Shown here: positions 22,457-33,800 of the stretch, one piece after another
How positions within the stretch are numbered: position 1 is the first letter of the stretch
Layout: each line of letters opens with the position of its first letter
From: Tetraselmis striata
Taxonomy: Eukaryota > Chlorophyta > Chlorodendrophyceae > Chlorodendrales > Chlorodendraceae
Assembly: GCA_006384855.1 (NCBI GenBank)
Contig: VCJN01002087.1
Location: 62,001-126,000, forward strand
DNA: 64,000 nt
Direction: 5' to 3'
Translations under genes and position numbers: made by a program
Notes under the pieces: model-generated
Database searches by the model: none
What the model was told of the DNA's origin: nothing
Seen by the model: only the letters and a program-made list of their open reading frames with translations

Positions 22457-23807
22457 CTACACCCCTCCACATAAGTTTGGGATCCCTTTTCGGCAGTCTC
22501 AAGACTTCAGAAGTCTAGGGTACCTGAACGTAGGTTATATTAGATGAAACCCTGGAATCTCAGAGGGTTTTATAAGACCTGCATAACGAGTGGCTCAAAC
22601 CGAAGCTTAAAGACCTTTGACTAGGGTGTCACGCTGCACTTGGTGCGTGGATGGGCGTCGCCTGCAACTGCACCAAAACCAGGGTCGGTATCGCGCACAC
22701 GCCGACGCGCGTGAATAGACAACCACACGGCGGGATGGCCATGAACGCGTGAGGAAACACATTGGTGAGGGGCTCGGGTGCATTTGGTTGGGGTGCAGCC
22801 GTGTGGGTGGCTGATAGTACATGTCGCGTTGCGATACTGACATGGCATCAGTGTTAGCCACGCTCAGCAACACCCCCTCGGCTTTAAAACGCTATAACTT
22901 CTCAGGGTTTGCTCAGAAAAACTTTTTAAAAATACCACGCAATTCCTCGTTCAAATCTGCGTCAAAATCAGTCTTCCAATATCAAAAATCGATTTTTGGG
23001 GCCCCGGGAAAAAATCCCCAAAGATGATCATCCAAGTTGCCCCCTCACTGCCTCATGTGCCCACCCATGTCGGGCGCGTGGCTTTGCGCCAAGTGCGTGT
23101 CTAAGCCCCATACTCGGTTGCGCGAGAGCGTTATGTGTGTGGATGACCACGGACCACCAACACTTGGCATGTGCCGCCTCCTAGCGATACACAAACCTAC
23201 CAGACAAAATGCCATTTTCCACAGCATTTTTCAAGGAATTTCATATTAATTAAAGTCCACGCCCCTACCGCGCCACCCTGCCCACGAAACGGTGCAACTG
23301 GCATTCCACCACGCGCCCCCATAGTAGAGCATTGCCCTACGCCAAGGGGGCCATCGAACGCCTCTCCTACGTGCGTTCGCCACAGAAACAGCAGCATTGT
23401 CACCCCAAAACTGCCCCCCACAGTGGCCAACTTGTCGTTGGGGTGTCACGTCGTGCCTATAGCGACATGCTTTCAGTGGCCTACACGCACGGTGTGTGCA
23501 ACTTATGCCAAGGGCCGTATTCACCGAGTTTGGTGCGACGAGTGCCGCTATTTCCATAGGTTTGGACGGTTGGCGCAACCCACAATTTTCTACCGCCAAC
23601 GCATCATGCAATGATTTCGCGTTTTTTCAAGGGCGCCCACAAATGGTCGTGTTGTCGCGCGGGTGGGTATAAAGCGCGCAATAGGCGTTTGCCCGAACTA
23701 TTCCCACTGTAGTTGGCATGTATGCACACGCAGCCGGCGTTATCCTCGCCCATGCATGCGCTTTGCGATCGAAAATGCAAAACCCGGACTTATGTGGAGG
23801 GGTGTAG
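22457..23807. mobile_element. 1.35-kb element with 20-bp perfect TIRs
   Basis: The 20 bases at 22457-22476 (CTACACCCCTCCACATAAGT) are exactly reverse-complementary to 23788-23807. If the outer TA of each end is the target duplication, the element is TA-flanked with CACCCC ends, which suggests the Tc1/mariner group. The interior has only broken reading frames (best is 23171-23614, 147 residues, unrecognised), so this is probably a non-autonomous or decayed copy. Confidence 0.7.
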
Positions 23808-26097
23808 TATTCATTGTACCGCGAGGTAATTGATAAATAAAGGTTGTAGGTTACTGGTTGAAGGGCTACTAATCCTTAGGTCGTGTAGGGTTTAATCAAT
23901 CTCCCCTTGCTCCCCGCTTTGAAATGCTGCTGATATGTCATGCGGGTGAATAATGTATAATCCTTACCCCACGTAATACCGCTACTGGTATTCCCTCATC
24001 ACCTATAGGGGCTGGTACAGGTACCAGTACCCGATCTTTCTTCATCCGCCCCTGTTATATTAAATAATACAGGTACACACTCGTTCTCATACATACTGTA
24101 TACTCGTACGTCTAGGGATGCCGTTACCCCGTTTGTACTTACGGTGGCATTTGATCGCGTCCGATTCTGGTATATTTATTGCGCGCCGCGCGCAATATTG
24201 CACCCACGCCTGATTGCGCTTCATGTGTTGGCGCGGCCCTCCGCAGCCACACAGACTTCTTCCGTCCGTCTTCCCCCCCCCCCTCCCCCCACCCCACCCC
24301 CGGCCCCCCCCAATCCTACGCACCACCCTGTCCGGCGCCCCGCCAGCAGCTACATACACGGGCACAGCCTTCACGTGAAGGCCTAGCTTCCGCACCTGGT
24401 CCGCGTGTACTCGGCGCCGCGTCACATCAGCACTGAACACTGGTCTGACCTGCCGTGAGTATCGTCACGTGCCACGGAGATCTGGGCCGCGTCACTTCTG
24501 CAGCTCAAATCCAAAGCAGAACCTTCGATCCTCGCCTACTTCCTCTGCAGCCTCCACGCCTCACACGTCGCAAGTCCTTCTTCCTCTCTGACAGGCGCTG
24601 AGGACAACCGTCGCCGTGCTACCCCGCAACCACCTGTGGCGCGCGTGGTGTACGACATAGCGCGCCGTTCCGCAAGAAGCACCCCGACGACTCTGACTGG
24701 AGTGTCAGTTTAGCGCCTCGTAAGCGGTGAGTGGCCTTCGGCGGCTGCCCCATTCCTTCCCCCTTTGTCCTGCCTCTGTTCCTCGGGATGGGGTTGCGCT
24801 TTAGTGGAGAGATGTGGCGGCGCCCTGCTGCACAAGGTGCCCGAAACACGCATATGTCGTAGAGTAGGTACTTTGGGACAGTTCCGGAAACGCGCCCGTA
24901 TGCGCTCCTCCTCTGATAGGGGAGTTCATTTCTGGAATCAGCCCGACGCCGACCGTCTTCGCAGGGCACTCACTACTCTTCTGTTTGATGGGGTGCCCAG
25001 CGTGTGTGCTGGCATACATGCCAGCGAACTGTTTCGCGATTTATCAACAACAGCAAGGTATCCCAACGTCTGTGAGTTCACGCCGGGTGACGGAAGTATC
25101 TTCCCGTTCTCCCGTACTTCGCTTTCCGGCAGGTAAACTTTTCTTCCAGGCGCTTTAGTAGGACGTCCTTACCAATTTACAGCCGTGGCGATCCTTATGG
25201 CGCCTCCGTGCGTTCGGAAGTAGTCACTTAACCTGCTATGCTATTGCTAGCTAAGCTGGCGCCATCCGCCGCATCAGTCCGTCTGGTCCGCGTTCCCGAC
25301 CAGAACCCTTGGCGTCGGTTCCCGGTGGGTCACTGTGGTACACCAGGTGCGGGGTGTCATCGTGCCAGGAGGCGGCGCCGTACCTCTACCCCTACCTCGG
25401 AAGCTGTACGAGTACTGCCCTCTATTTACTGACCTGCTCCCTGACTGTGACGATGGTTGTTGATAATAAATGTAAAATATGTCCGAGCACTGGTAAGGTC
25501 GCTAAGTAAGGATTCATTCTTACCAGTAGCAAGCAGCAGATGAACCTCATTTTGATTGTCCTCATGTAGACTCGTGTATACGGATGGAAGAACCATTTAT
25601 TAGTCATCGGCTGTCGCGGATTATCCTCGTACGGATATGGCTGTTACTACTGCACTACGAGTACCCACACCAGCATCTGCCCGTACGAATAGCATCAGCA
25701 TGTACGGGAAAAAGACACCCATTCGCACAGACAGGCGCGGCAAAAACAACATAAACGCGCTTTGGTGCTATGAAAATTAGAGAAAAACGCGTCTTGATAC
25801 TCTCAAGGCGCGTAATTTGCTGGCGGACAGTAGGAAATATACATGCCAACACAAATATCAGAAGGATTACCGGAAGTCTGCTACACTTTTATCCTGCGAA
25901 TAATTCCCGCTACCTAAGGATTAAGGACACATGAATTATTATTGTTTGCACTTCGTTTTTGGCAGGAAATACTGGTACTGGTACAGCTACTTGAGAAATC
26001 AATGGGCAGTACTATACTGCAGCACACTATGGTGCCTACACATCATAGGCATCTGATTCGAGTCGCTTTGCTGTGCCCTGCTGTCCAGGTTCCCACC
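23808..26097 (+). promoter_or_regulatory. Upstream region of the pseudo-response regulator gene
   Basis: No recognisable protein over 2.3 kb. It has a C-rich tract at 24275-24310. An AG at 26087-26088 (CTGTCCAG) lies ten bases before the chosen start codon and looks like a splice acceptor, so part of this region is probably a 5' leader with an intron. Promoter elements cannot be placed with confidence. Confidence 0.35.
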
Positions 26098-27417
26098 ATG
26101 GCCACTGTCCTGGCTTCCACGCATTTTTCGGAGCGCCCTAGCTTCCCAGCTGATCTGGAGGTTTTGCTTCTGGATTCAGCAACGCAGGGCGCAGAAACTG
26201 CCTCAAAGCTGTTGCTGTCGTGTTCCTATCGTGTCACCGTGTGCCGATCCGTTTCTGAGGCTCTGAGCCACATGGCATGCAAGGCTTTTGACGTGGTCCT
26301 GGTGGAGCAGAAACTTTTCAGCGGCAGGGATGCGGCCGCTGCGCAGCTCAAGGCCCTGGCGGGCGTCATCCCCACCGTGGTCCTGAGTGACAGCGGCAGT
26401 GCGAAGGATACCTGGGCTGCCATCGTTGGGCAGGCAGCCGATGTCCTCATCCGCCCGCTGACCAAGCAGAAGCTGCAGACGCTGTGGCAGCACACTGTCC
26501 GTATGCAGCGCGCAGCATCTTCGGCTTCGGCGGCTACTAGCATGGTTGCCAAGCCTGTTGCCGTGCTCTCCTCGGCTCTGAAACCCGCTGCTTCCAGTGC
26601 TTCACTGGACAAGGGGCAGAAGCGCAAGTTGAAGGATGTATGCGGGCCTCTCGCAGCTGCGCGCCCTCCCTTGGCAGTCAAGCCGAACATGGTCTTGTCC
26701 GCTGCACCTGCCCATATTCCTCGGCCAATGCATCCTCCTGCGGTCATGGGCTACTGGCCGCAGCATATGATGGGGCCCATCATGGCACACCCGCAAGTGT
26801 CCAACCCTGGCTTTATCTGGGGCGCACCAGTGATGGGCGTTCCGGCTGGACAGCAGGGTGCGCCGTTTGTGTCGAGCCCGCAAATGCCTATGCAGATCCC
26901 CCACGCAATGCAGGCAGGCTGCAACATCGCGGTCCCCGGCCAGCCGGTGGGTTCTCAGCCCATGATTGTGCAAGCTGCGCCCCATGGTCGGGTGGTGCAC
27001 GCCCTGCCAGCTCCCCAGAAGTCAGAGGCCCCGGTCACCCCCCAGAAGCCAGGCTCAGAGATGCACCCCGAGCTGGATGCCACCAAGGTTATCCAGGAGC
27101 CACTGTCCCCAAGCCAGAGCGCTGGTAGCTTCTACGCTCTTTCTGACGCTTCCTCTGGCAGCCACATCGCCATGGGCTCCAGCGACAACTTCAACATACC
27201 TGTGTATGAAAGCGGCACTGACAGCCAGGAGTCGCAGCCAACCTGCGACCCCACCTCTCTTGATGACATCAATGAGGATGACTACGCGTTTATCGATTTC
27301 GCGCTCAGCGATTCTTTTCCCACTGTGGAGGAGGATGAGATCCTTCCACCCATTGGCCTTTCGCTGAAGAAGTCCAGCTCCCTCCTGAACATGCTGAACG
27401 TCCAGATGGTCCATTAG
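26098..27417 (+). CDS. Pseudo-response regulator (PRR-like)
   Basis: 439-residue single-exon protein. Start chosen at 26098, where CCACCATGG is a good initiation context; the open frame extends upstream to 25942, but that part is not protein-like. Residues 21-135 form a receiver domain. The first acidic site keeps one Asp (D26), the phospho-acceptor position in DVVLVE is Glu70 instead of Asp, and the conserved Lys is Arg119 (LIRPL). The end of the domain (ADVLIRPLTKQKLQTLWQH) closely resembles plant PRR/TOC1 receivers. So it should not be phosphorylated and probably works by protein contacts in the nucleus. Residues 230-330 are rich in Pro, Met, His and Gln. The C-terminus is acidic and ends in KKSSSLLNMLN. 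No CCT motif is visible, so a role in the clock is inference from the receiver only. Confidence 0.8.
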   Translation: MATVLASTHFSERPSFPADLEVLLLDSATQGAETASKLLLSCSYRVTVCRSVSEALSHMACKAFDVVLVEQKLFSGRDAAAAQLKALAGVIPTVVLSDSGSAKDTWAAIVGQAADVLIRPLTKQKLQTLWQHTVRMQRAASSASAATSMVAKPVAVLSSALKPAASSASLDKGQKRKLKDVCGPLAAARPPLAVKPNMVLSAAPAHIPRPMHPPAVMGYWPQHMMGPIMAHPQVSNPGFIWGAPVMGVPAGQQGAPFVSSPQMPMQIPHAMQAGCNIAVPGQPVGSQPMIVQAAPHGRVVHALPAPQKSEAPVTPQKPGSEMHPELDATKVIQEPLSPSQSAGSFYALSDASSGSHIAMGSSDNFNIPVYESGTDSQESQPTCDPTSLDDINEDDYAFIDFALSDSFPTVEEDEILPPIGLSLKKSSSLLNMLNVQMVH

Positions 27418-29613
27418 ATGCCAGTTTTCACCTTCGGCGGAAGGGATCGGGGCCAATTGGGGCTCCGGGTATATACGCACCTCAATTTTCCTACATGCAG
27501 CTACGTGGCATCTCGGGTGCCGGTTGTTGCGTCAGGGTGTGCTTCTCTCGGGTTCACTCTGTACCGCTGCAGCTGCCCCAGTAGCGTGCTACTGAAGTGT
27601 TTGAGCATGTTAAGGTATGCATCCATAGTGCCGCTTCACCAAAGTGAAGATTAGGGCGTATGCTATACAATCCACGCTCAATTCACAATAGAACATATAT
27701 ATGGATCTGGCGGAATAGCTTCACTTAGCAAGCAAATCCTCAGTATCCGTCACAAATATTTCTTTTAAAAAATATGAACTATCTTCCAGATAGAGAAATC
27801 TGTGTGCACCTACGATGATCAGGATCTGACTTGTTCCAAATGAGGCCGGCGCATTTTCATGTGGGGTTGATGCATCGGACTTGCCACATGGCATGCCACA
27901 TTATTGTCTCGCGCATTTGAAGATCCGTAGCTTTAAAACGCTTGATGATGCTTTTGTCCAATGCTTCATGTCACGCACGGCCCGTACTTGACACACGTCA
28001 TTCACTGATTGCCCTATTGCACAATATTCCAACTCCTTTGCATATCTGTGTTTCTTTGAGCGCGTGTGCAGGAATTAGGACACTGTAAATGAGAACTTGC
28101 CCTACCTGCCAGCGGTCTAATGAAACTACAGTCAATAGTGTTACGCCTTGCATGGGAGTCCGATTTGAGGCTTTTAATTACTGATAAAAGTGCGTTGGCA
28201 CCCGTAAAGATACAGTTATATCAAACAAAGTGAGAGCCTACCGGTGTGATGCCACTGTACTGTATGCAAGCAAGGGCTAGTCTTACTATAACAATACAAA
28301 ACTTCGTAGTAGGCTGAGCCTTACGGACGCAGTTAATGTGCATGTGTGTGTGTGGGGGGGGGGGGGGGGGGGGGGGGGGAGGGGGGGTGGAAGAGAGAAT
28401 GCGTATTTTCATCATAACACAACTTCAGTAGCGTGGCTGAAGGCAGGGCGAAGCCACATTTCAGTTTATATTCATGATGAAATAACCCCCCCCCCCCCCA
28501 CCCCCTCCTCCCCCCCCCCCCTCCACCCCCCCCCCCCCCCCAACATACGTCCAATTAAACCTCGCGCGCCTTGCCCTGAAATATGTCTTCCATCTATTTG
28601 TTATCCTTATTGCGGCGCCCACGTCCTGACTGCAGTAGATTACTCACATCAGTAGTCGGTATATATACATACAATCGTTACTTTCCAACTAGATTTGTGC
28701 ATCCTTTCTGTTCACAAAACACACGAAAGCAAATCGAGGGTATCTTGCCTGCACACTCATGAGAGCAATGGTTGAATGCATTGATGCATGAAAATGTTTT
28801 ACTCTTTGCCGCGTCAACATGATTTGGAGCATGCTAGATGGCGCCTCGGATTTACATCGTGGTTTTGGAATGGTGAAGCTCCCAGCCAAATTTAGTGCGC
28901 TGCATACATCCGAGCTAAGCTTGGAGTACGTGCCCATGCCTCATGTCCTATTTTTACCGCAATTGTCTGGCACTACCCAAACCACAGGATAGGGTGGGTG
29001 GAGTGGTGGTGGGGGGGGGGTTCAAGCTCGCCTAAGATCAGAGAGGTGCCAGTACTTGTATCTCAAAGCATCCTTGGACATGTTTCATCATGAGATATGT
29101 GTTTTCTACAGCCTGTGATCCCAGCCATAGACACAATGACCAACAATGAACCCAAATCATGCCGACAGTGTCATCCACAGTTTGTATTTCCGACTACTCA
29201 TAATATGCCGATATTGCCAAGAATCTGGTCCCCGGCGCATGAGTACCTCACAGGATGCTGTACATAAAGCCTCTCTCAGCCCCGACAACAAGATGCTGTG
29301 GCTGAAAGATGAAGGTGATGTGTTCACGGCCCTCAGCGAGCTCCCTTGCTGAGACAGACAATTTTGGCCGGGAAAAATGGCCCTGGCTGGTGACTGCGGC
29401 ATGCACAGGCTGTGTAGACGTCGCTGCTGGTGCTGATATGTCAAGCAGTTAAGGCAGATGCATGCACCAGCGGCAGCATGCTGTTCCGGGTGCGGCTGCA
29501 GAGGTGAACCCAGACGCAATTGGTGGCAAGAGGCTGCTGCATGTCCTGTTTCATGCCGGCTTGAAGCATAACCGCAGCAGGCGTGGCATAGCGCCCTGCA
29601 CCTGCATCTGCAT
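27418..29613. other. Spacer between PRR and TatA
   Basis: Presumed 3' UTR of the PRR gene followed by non-coding DNA. It contains one copy of the dispersed TIR repeat (about 28069-28140) and a pair of facing G and C runs (28353-28390 and 28486-28542). It also has one short unrecognised ORF at 29146-29352. No TGTAA box is found close to the PRR stop; the first is near 28083, inside the repeat copy. Confidence 0.4.
28353..28542. repeat. Facing poly-G and poly-C runs (potential hairpin)
   Basis: A G run at 28353-28387 and a C run at 28486-28542 lie about 100 bases apart. Just inside, TTTCATCAT (about 28408) and ATGATGAAA (about 28472) also pair. Together they could fold into a 190-base hairpin. 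Confidence 0.5.
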
Positions 29614-30171
29614 CTACTTCTCCTCTGCCTTCTTCTCGGGCGTCTCTAGCTTCTTCTCCTCGCCCTCAGCCGGGTTTCCCTTTTTCTCGCCGTCCTTAAT
29701 CTCTGTCTTCAGCTCTGTCTCAAACTCCTTGGCCGCTGTCTGGAAGCTCTTCACAGTCTTCCCCAGCCCTTTGCCCAGCTCCGGCAGCTTGCTGGGGCCA
29801 AACAGCAGCGCAGCGACGCCTGCGATCACAGCTGCAGACGATACGGGTGCCACATTCAGCAACCGGGATTGCACCGGCTACTCGCGCCCCTACGTGCGCA
29901 CCGGCTGGCACCTGATCGAGGCACACAACGGTGTAGTTCGGGTGAGGGAGGAGGCGCACTCACCGATCTCGGGGACACCCAGTCCAAACAGCCCCATCCG
30001 AACGACGTTGCGGCGGGGTGGCATGGAGCCGGCTCGGCGAGCAGTTACGTGGCCTGCACGCAAGGGGAGCGGAGTCCCTACAAGTGTGGCAACTCTGGGG
30101 GTCGCTGCCACCTGCTGCCGCCGAGCGCCAGCGTTAAACCTCGCCATCGCCGCGACGTTCGAGGCCGCCAT
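29614..30171 (-). CDS. Chloroplast twin-arginine translocase subunit TatA/Tha4
   Basis: Two exons on the minus strand, 30171-29964 and 29831-29614, with a 132-bp intron (GTGAGT to CTGCAG); 141 residues. Residues 1 to about 58 are rich in Ala, Arg and Val with few acidic residues, as expected for a chloroplast transit peptide. Then come GLFGLGVPEIAVIAGVAALL, the single membrane span with the conserved Glu of TatA/Tha4, a FGPSKLPELGKGLGK hinge, an amphipathic helix (TVKSFQTAAKEFETELK) and a Lys/Glu-rich stromal tail. Splicing restores the span exactly across the intron (PEI then AVIAG). It forms the thylakoid pore of the delta-pH-dependent pathway with TatB/Hcf106 and TatC. An in-frame ATG at 30201 would add 10 residues; the start at 30171 has the better context (AACATGGCG). 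TatB is less likely because the protein is short and keeps FGPxKLPELG. Confidence 0.93.
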
Positions 30172-30806
30172 GTTGCTGGGAGCTACACAGGCCGCTTGCA
30201 CTCGGTCCTACTTCTGCGTAAAAGATAACAGCTCGGGTTGTGGACGAGGTGTCGACTGGAAAACCGGGTGTCTTGGTTGCACCTGGTCTGCCAGTGCCTG
30301 CCTGGTGCTGCCCAAAACGGCGCTGACGAGGCGACAGGGCGGCGCAGCATATCATGATCGGGTCGCTTCCTGTGCTGTAGGCACGCGCCGCCACGCGCCA
30401 GCCCGTAGCTTACCTGCAGACGAGCATACGAATGTGAAACATTTATATACACCGGTCACCCAGAAGCCTGCGCAGCGGTATATCTTTACCATCTGGATGA
30501 TGTGGCCGACAAAAATCGGATAATGCTTCTCTTTTTAGGTTCCCGGACACGGGTGTTCTCGCCCCAGACGTACAGCCACATCCGCGTAATATCCCGTATA
30601 AAGTTACGCAGAATTCATCGGCGGCGGGTTATTCGTCGGCAGTAGCCAGGCCACATGGCCGCCGTGCCGTGTAATAAATAGAACTGTGCGACGCCGATGT
30701 TTAATGAGCCGCGTGCTGGCGGCGGTCGAGAATTGCTTCCACGCCCTCCCAACTGGCAGCCGTCGAGGTGACAGCCTTCGTGGCGTGTTGCTTACCACCA
30801 GTCGAC
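30172..30806. promoter_or_regulatory. Divergent promoter region of TatA and PYRR
   Basis: About 635 bp between two genes transcribed away from each other, both with chloroplast-type N-termini. Shared regulation is possible. No TATA box or conserved element can be assigned confidently. Confidence 0.45.
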
Positions 30807-33800
30807 ATGGCACAGTGCGCGGCAGGGATCACGGGCACATGCGTGTCGCCGCATGCGGCGAGCTGCAGCGGCGCCGCGCTGCGCTCTCCCTCCCGCCGGC
30901 TGGCCGCACCGCCTCGGACCGTCGCCGCCGCCAACGCGCGACATCACGCGGCCGCCGCGGCGACTGCGCCCTCATCGCCGCCGCCTTCCTTCCCAGCGTC
31001 CTGTCTTGGTGCAACGGGCGTGAAGATGCGGGTGCCGGCTCATTCCCAGCAGCAGAGGGGCAAGCGAGGCACCGCGCACCGGCCGCAGGTACGGTCGAGC
31101 TGTCGGCTCCTTTCGGTCCTCCCCGCAGTCTTGCCCCCGCAACAACCCCCTCTGACGCTGCTCACCGCACCTGCTTGCGCGCAGGCGACGGGTGGAAATG
31201 GCGCGCAGGCATCTGAAGGAGGCAGTATCAGCGGTAAGGGAGCTGCCTACCGCGGAAAGATACCCACATTTTACGCCTGTGTATGCCAGGCCCTTGCCAG
31301 GCTATGCGTTCAGACGCGTACCCCTCCCACCGCCGCATCCATCCTCACAACAAAGCTCATTCCCTCGCTGCCACGTAGGATACGACCTAGAGATGTTGAA
31401 GCACGCAGCGGAAGTCGCGGATCGGTCAGCAGGTGGGGGTCCTACCACAGCAGCTCTGCCTGCATGTTTGCCGTGCTGGCCTGTGTCGCTGCTGGCGGTG
31501 GGAGAGGGCAGCTCACTGTCCCTTCCTGGCACTGCGCGATCCACCTCTGGCAGGCCTCACCATCCCCCATCCCAACTTTGGATGCGTCCTTGTTGGGCCG
31601 GAGCGTGAGGTGCTGGCGGAGGGCTTCCAATATGCGCAGGTGACACAGATTTCCTGCTGAACCCTCAGCTCTGTGATGTGAACCCGAGTGTTGGGGGGGG
31701 GGGGGGGGGGGGGGGGGCAGCCTGGCGATGATGGGGCAGCGACGCAGCGGGGCGTGGCGGTGTCTTGTCATCAGGAGATGGCCACCACTGGCTGCTGCTA
31801 GCTGATAAGGTCACTGGGTGTGGCCACGTGCCAGGGCACCACGCCGGCGGAGGTCCAAGCCGTGGCGGCCGCAGGCAGCGGCGCCTCCGGCTGCACCGCC
31901 TACCTCAACATGGAACCCGGCGACTGCCATGGTGACACCGCCGCGGTGGACGCGCTGCTCGCCGCTGGCGTGGGACGTGTGGTGGTGGGCATTCGCCACC
32001 CCTCGCCCCACCACCGTGGCGCTGCTATAGATGCACTGCAGCGGGCAGGAATCCCCGTGGATGTGCTAGGTACCCCCCCCCCCCCCCCCCCCCTCGTTGT
32101 ACCACTGCTCTTGTTCACCGGCTCCCTCACCTCCCGTGGGCTCAGACCTCCAGAATGGTCTCCGCAATGCAGGCGAAGCCAGCACGTCCTGCGGGGAGAG
32201 CGAGCTCAAATCAACTCTGGTCAAGTGTCTTGCGGTGGGGCCACCCCTGCTCCCCCCCGTTGCCCCCTTATGCCCCGCTCCTGCCCCCCCTTCCCACCCC
32301 GCCCCGCTCCCACTTCCCCCTCTCACACGTAGCCCATCTCTTCGGCAGATGCCCAGCTTGTGGGCATGTGGCTGAGCTAAGACGGCTTTTGGGGGCTGCC
32401 CAAATCGGCTGTCACAGGTCAATGAGGCTCTTATCCACTACGTGACGATGAAGAGGCCGCTTTCTGTACTGAAGTACGCGATGACGCTGGACGGCAAGAT
32501 CGCGGCCACTACGGTGGGCCCATGCATCTGCGCCGCGCTGCCGCCTGACTGCACCCTGTTTGTCAGCCGGAATGCGCTGCATAAACCTGAGGCGTGGGCG
32601 TGTGGGGGTCGGCAGGGGCACTCGGCATGGGTGAGCGGCGAGTCGGCGCGTGCCTGCGTGTTTGAGCTGCGTGCGCGCAGCGACGCGGTCATCGTGGGCG
32701 GCCAGACGACGCGGCGCGACAACCCTAACCTCACCACCCGCAGGGAGTCGGGCCACACGCCCACGCGCATCGTGCTCTCCCGCGGCCTGGACCTCCCCAA
32801 CGTGAGCCTCCCGAACCCCCGCCCCGTTCTTCCCCATATACAGCCCCCAACCACCACCCCTGTGTCGACAGCATCGCGCGATGTCTCCTGCTGGGCGCAT
32901 GCTCTGTGCTCCACATAGGTGCCGGCGCAATAATGAGCGCACTGCAGATGAGAACCTGCCCTGCTTGCCAGAGGTCGGAGGTAGATGAGTCCATACGGGA
33001 ACCACAGTGGATGTTTCTGTACGGGTGCCGCCGCACCTTTAAGAGTCCCTTATTAAAGGCCTCACACTGGGCTTGCATGCAATCTATAACATTCGCTATA
33101 GTTCCGCTCTAAATTCGTCTGCATTTGACCGCTGACAGGCAGGGCAGATGTTTATTCGCAATGTTCTTTCTCCCGCGTAGGTTCCCGTAAATTGCATCCA
33201 CGCCCGATTCAAGGCTTAGAACCAGCGTCTTTATTCATGCGCCGCACCCGTGGCCATCATGCCTGGCGTCTGTAGGAGTCCCTTGCCTGCCATGCCCGGC
33301 ATACCTATCTAGCTTTCTGCATGCGTGGGTGCCAGGCGCTCTCCACGAGCCAACCGCCTGCATCCTGCGCTGCGTTGCTTGATCGGCCAACGGTATCCAC
33401 CCTTGCGCGGAGGGCTAACGAGCCCTGCCACGGCGCTGCCCTGTCGCCCGCAGGAGTGCAACCTCTGGAACGTGAGCGTTGCCCCAACCATTGTGTGCAC
33501 CCAGAGGGGAGCCCGCCGCGACTTTCAGGTGTGCACGGTTTGCTTCATCTTCCACTTGCTGCCCTTTCTTGGCCCCGCAGCCCCCCCAGCGGAGATCTCC
33601 GGTCCGGCTGGCATGCTTCCCCGGCCATGCCAGGGGGCGCTGGTGACTGTGTGCAACCGCTGACAACGAGTCCATGCCATCACCCCAGGCGACTCTGCGC
33701 AGCAAAGGCGTGGAGGTGGTTGAGTTTGACTTTCTCAGCCCCGCAGCAGTGGCGGACTACTGCTATGAGCGTGGGTTCCTGCAGCTGCTGTGGGAGTGCG

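Noticed and set aside
23171-23614. 147-residue plus-strand ORF as a transposase
   Set aside because: No DDE motifs, Pro/Cys/His-rich composition, and an equally long minus-strand frame. Not supported as coding.
29462-30523. 353-residue plus-strand ORF
   Set aside because: It is antisense to the spliced TatA gene, whose exon junction rebuilds a perfect TatA membrane span. The plus-strand product is Ser/Arg/Cys-rich and matches nothing.
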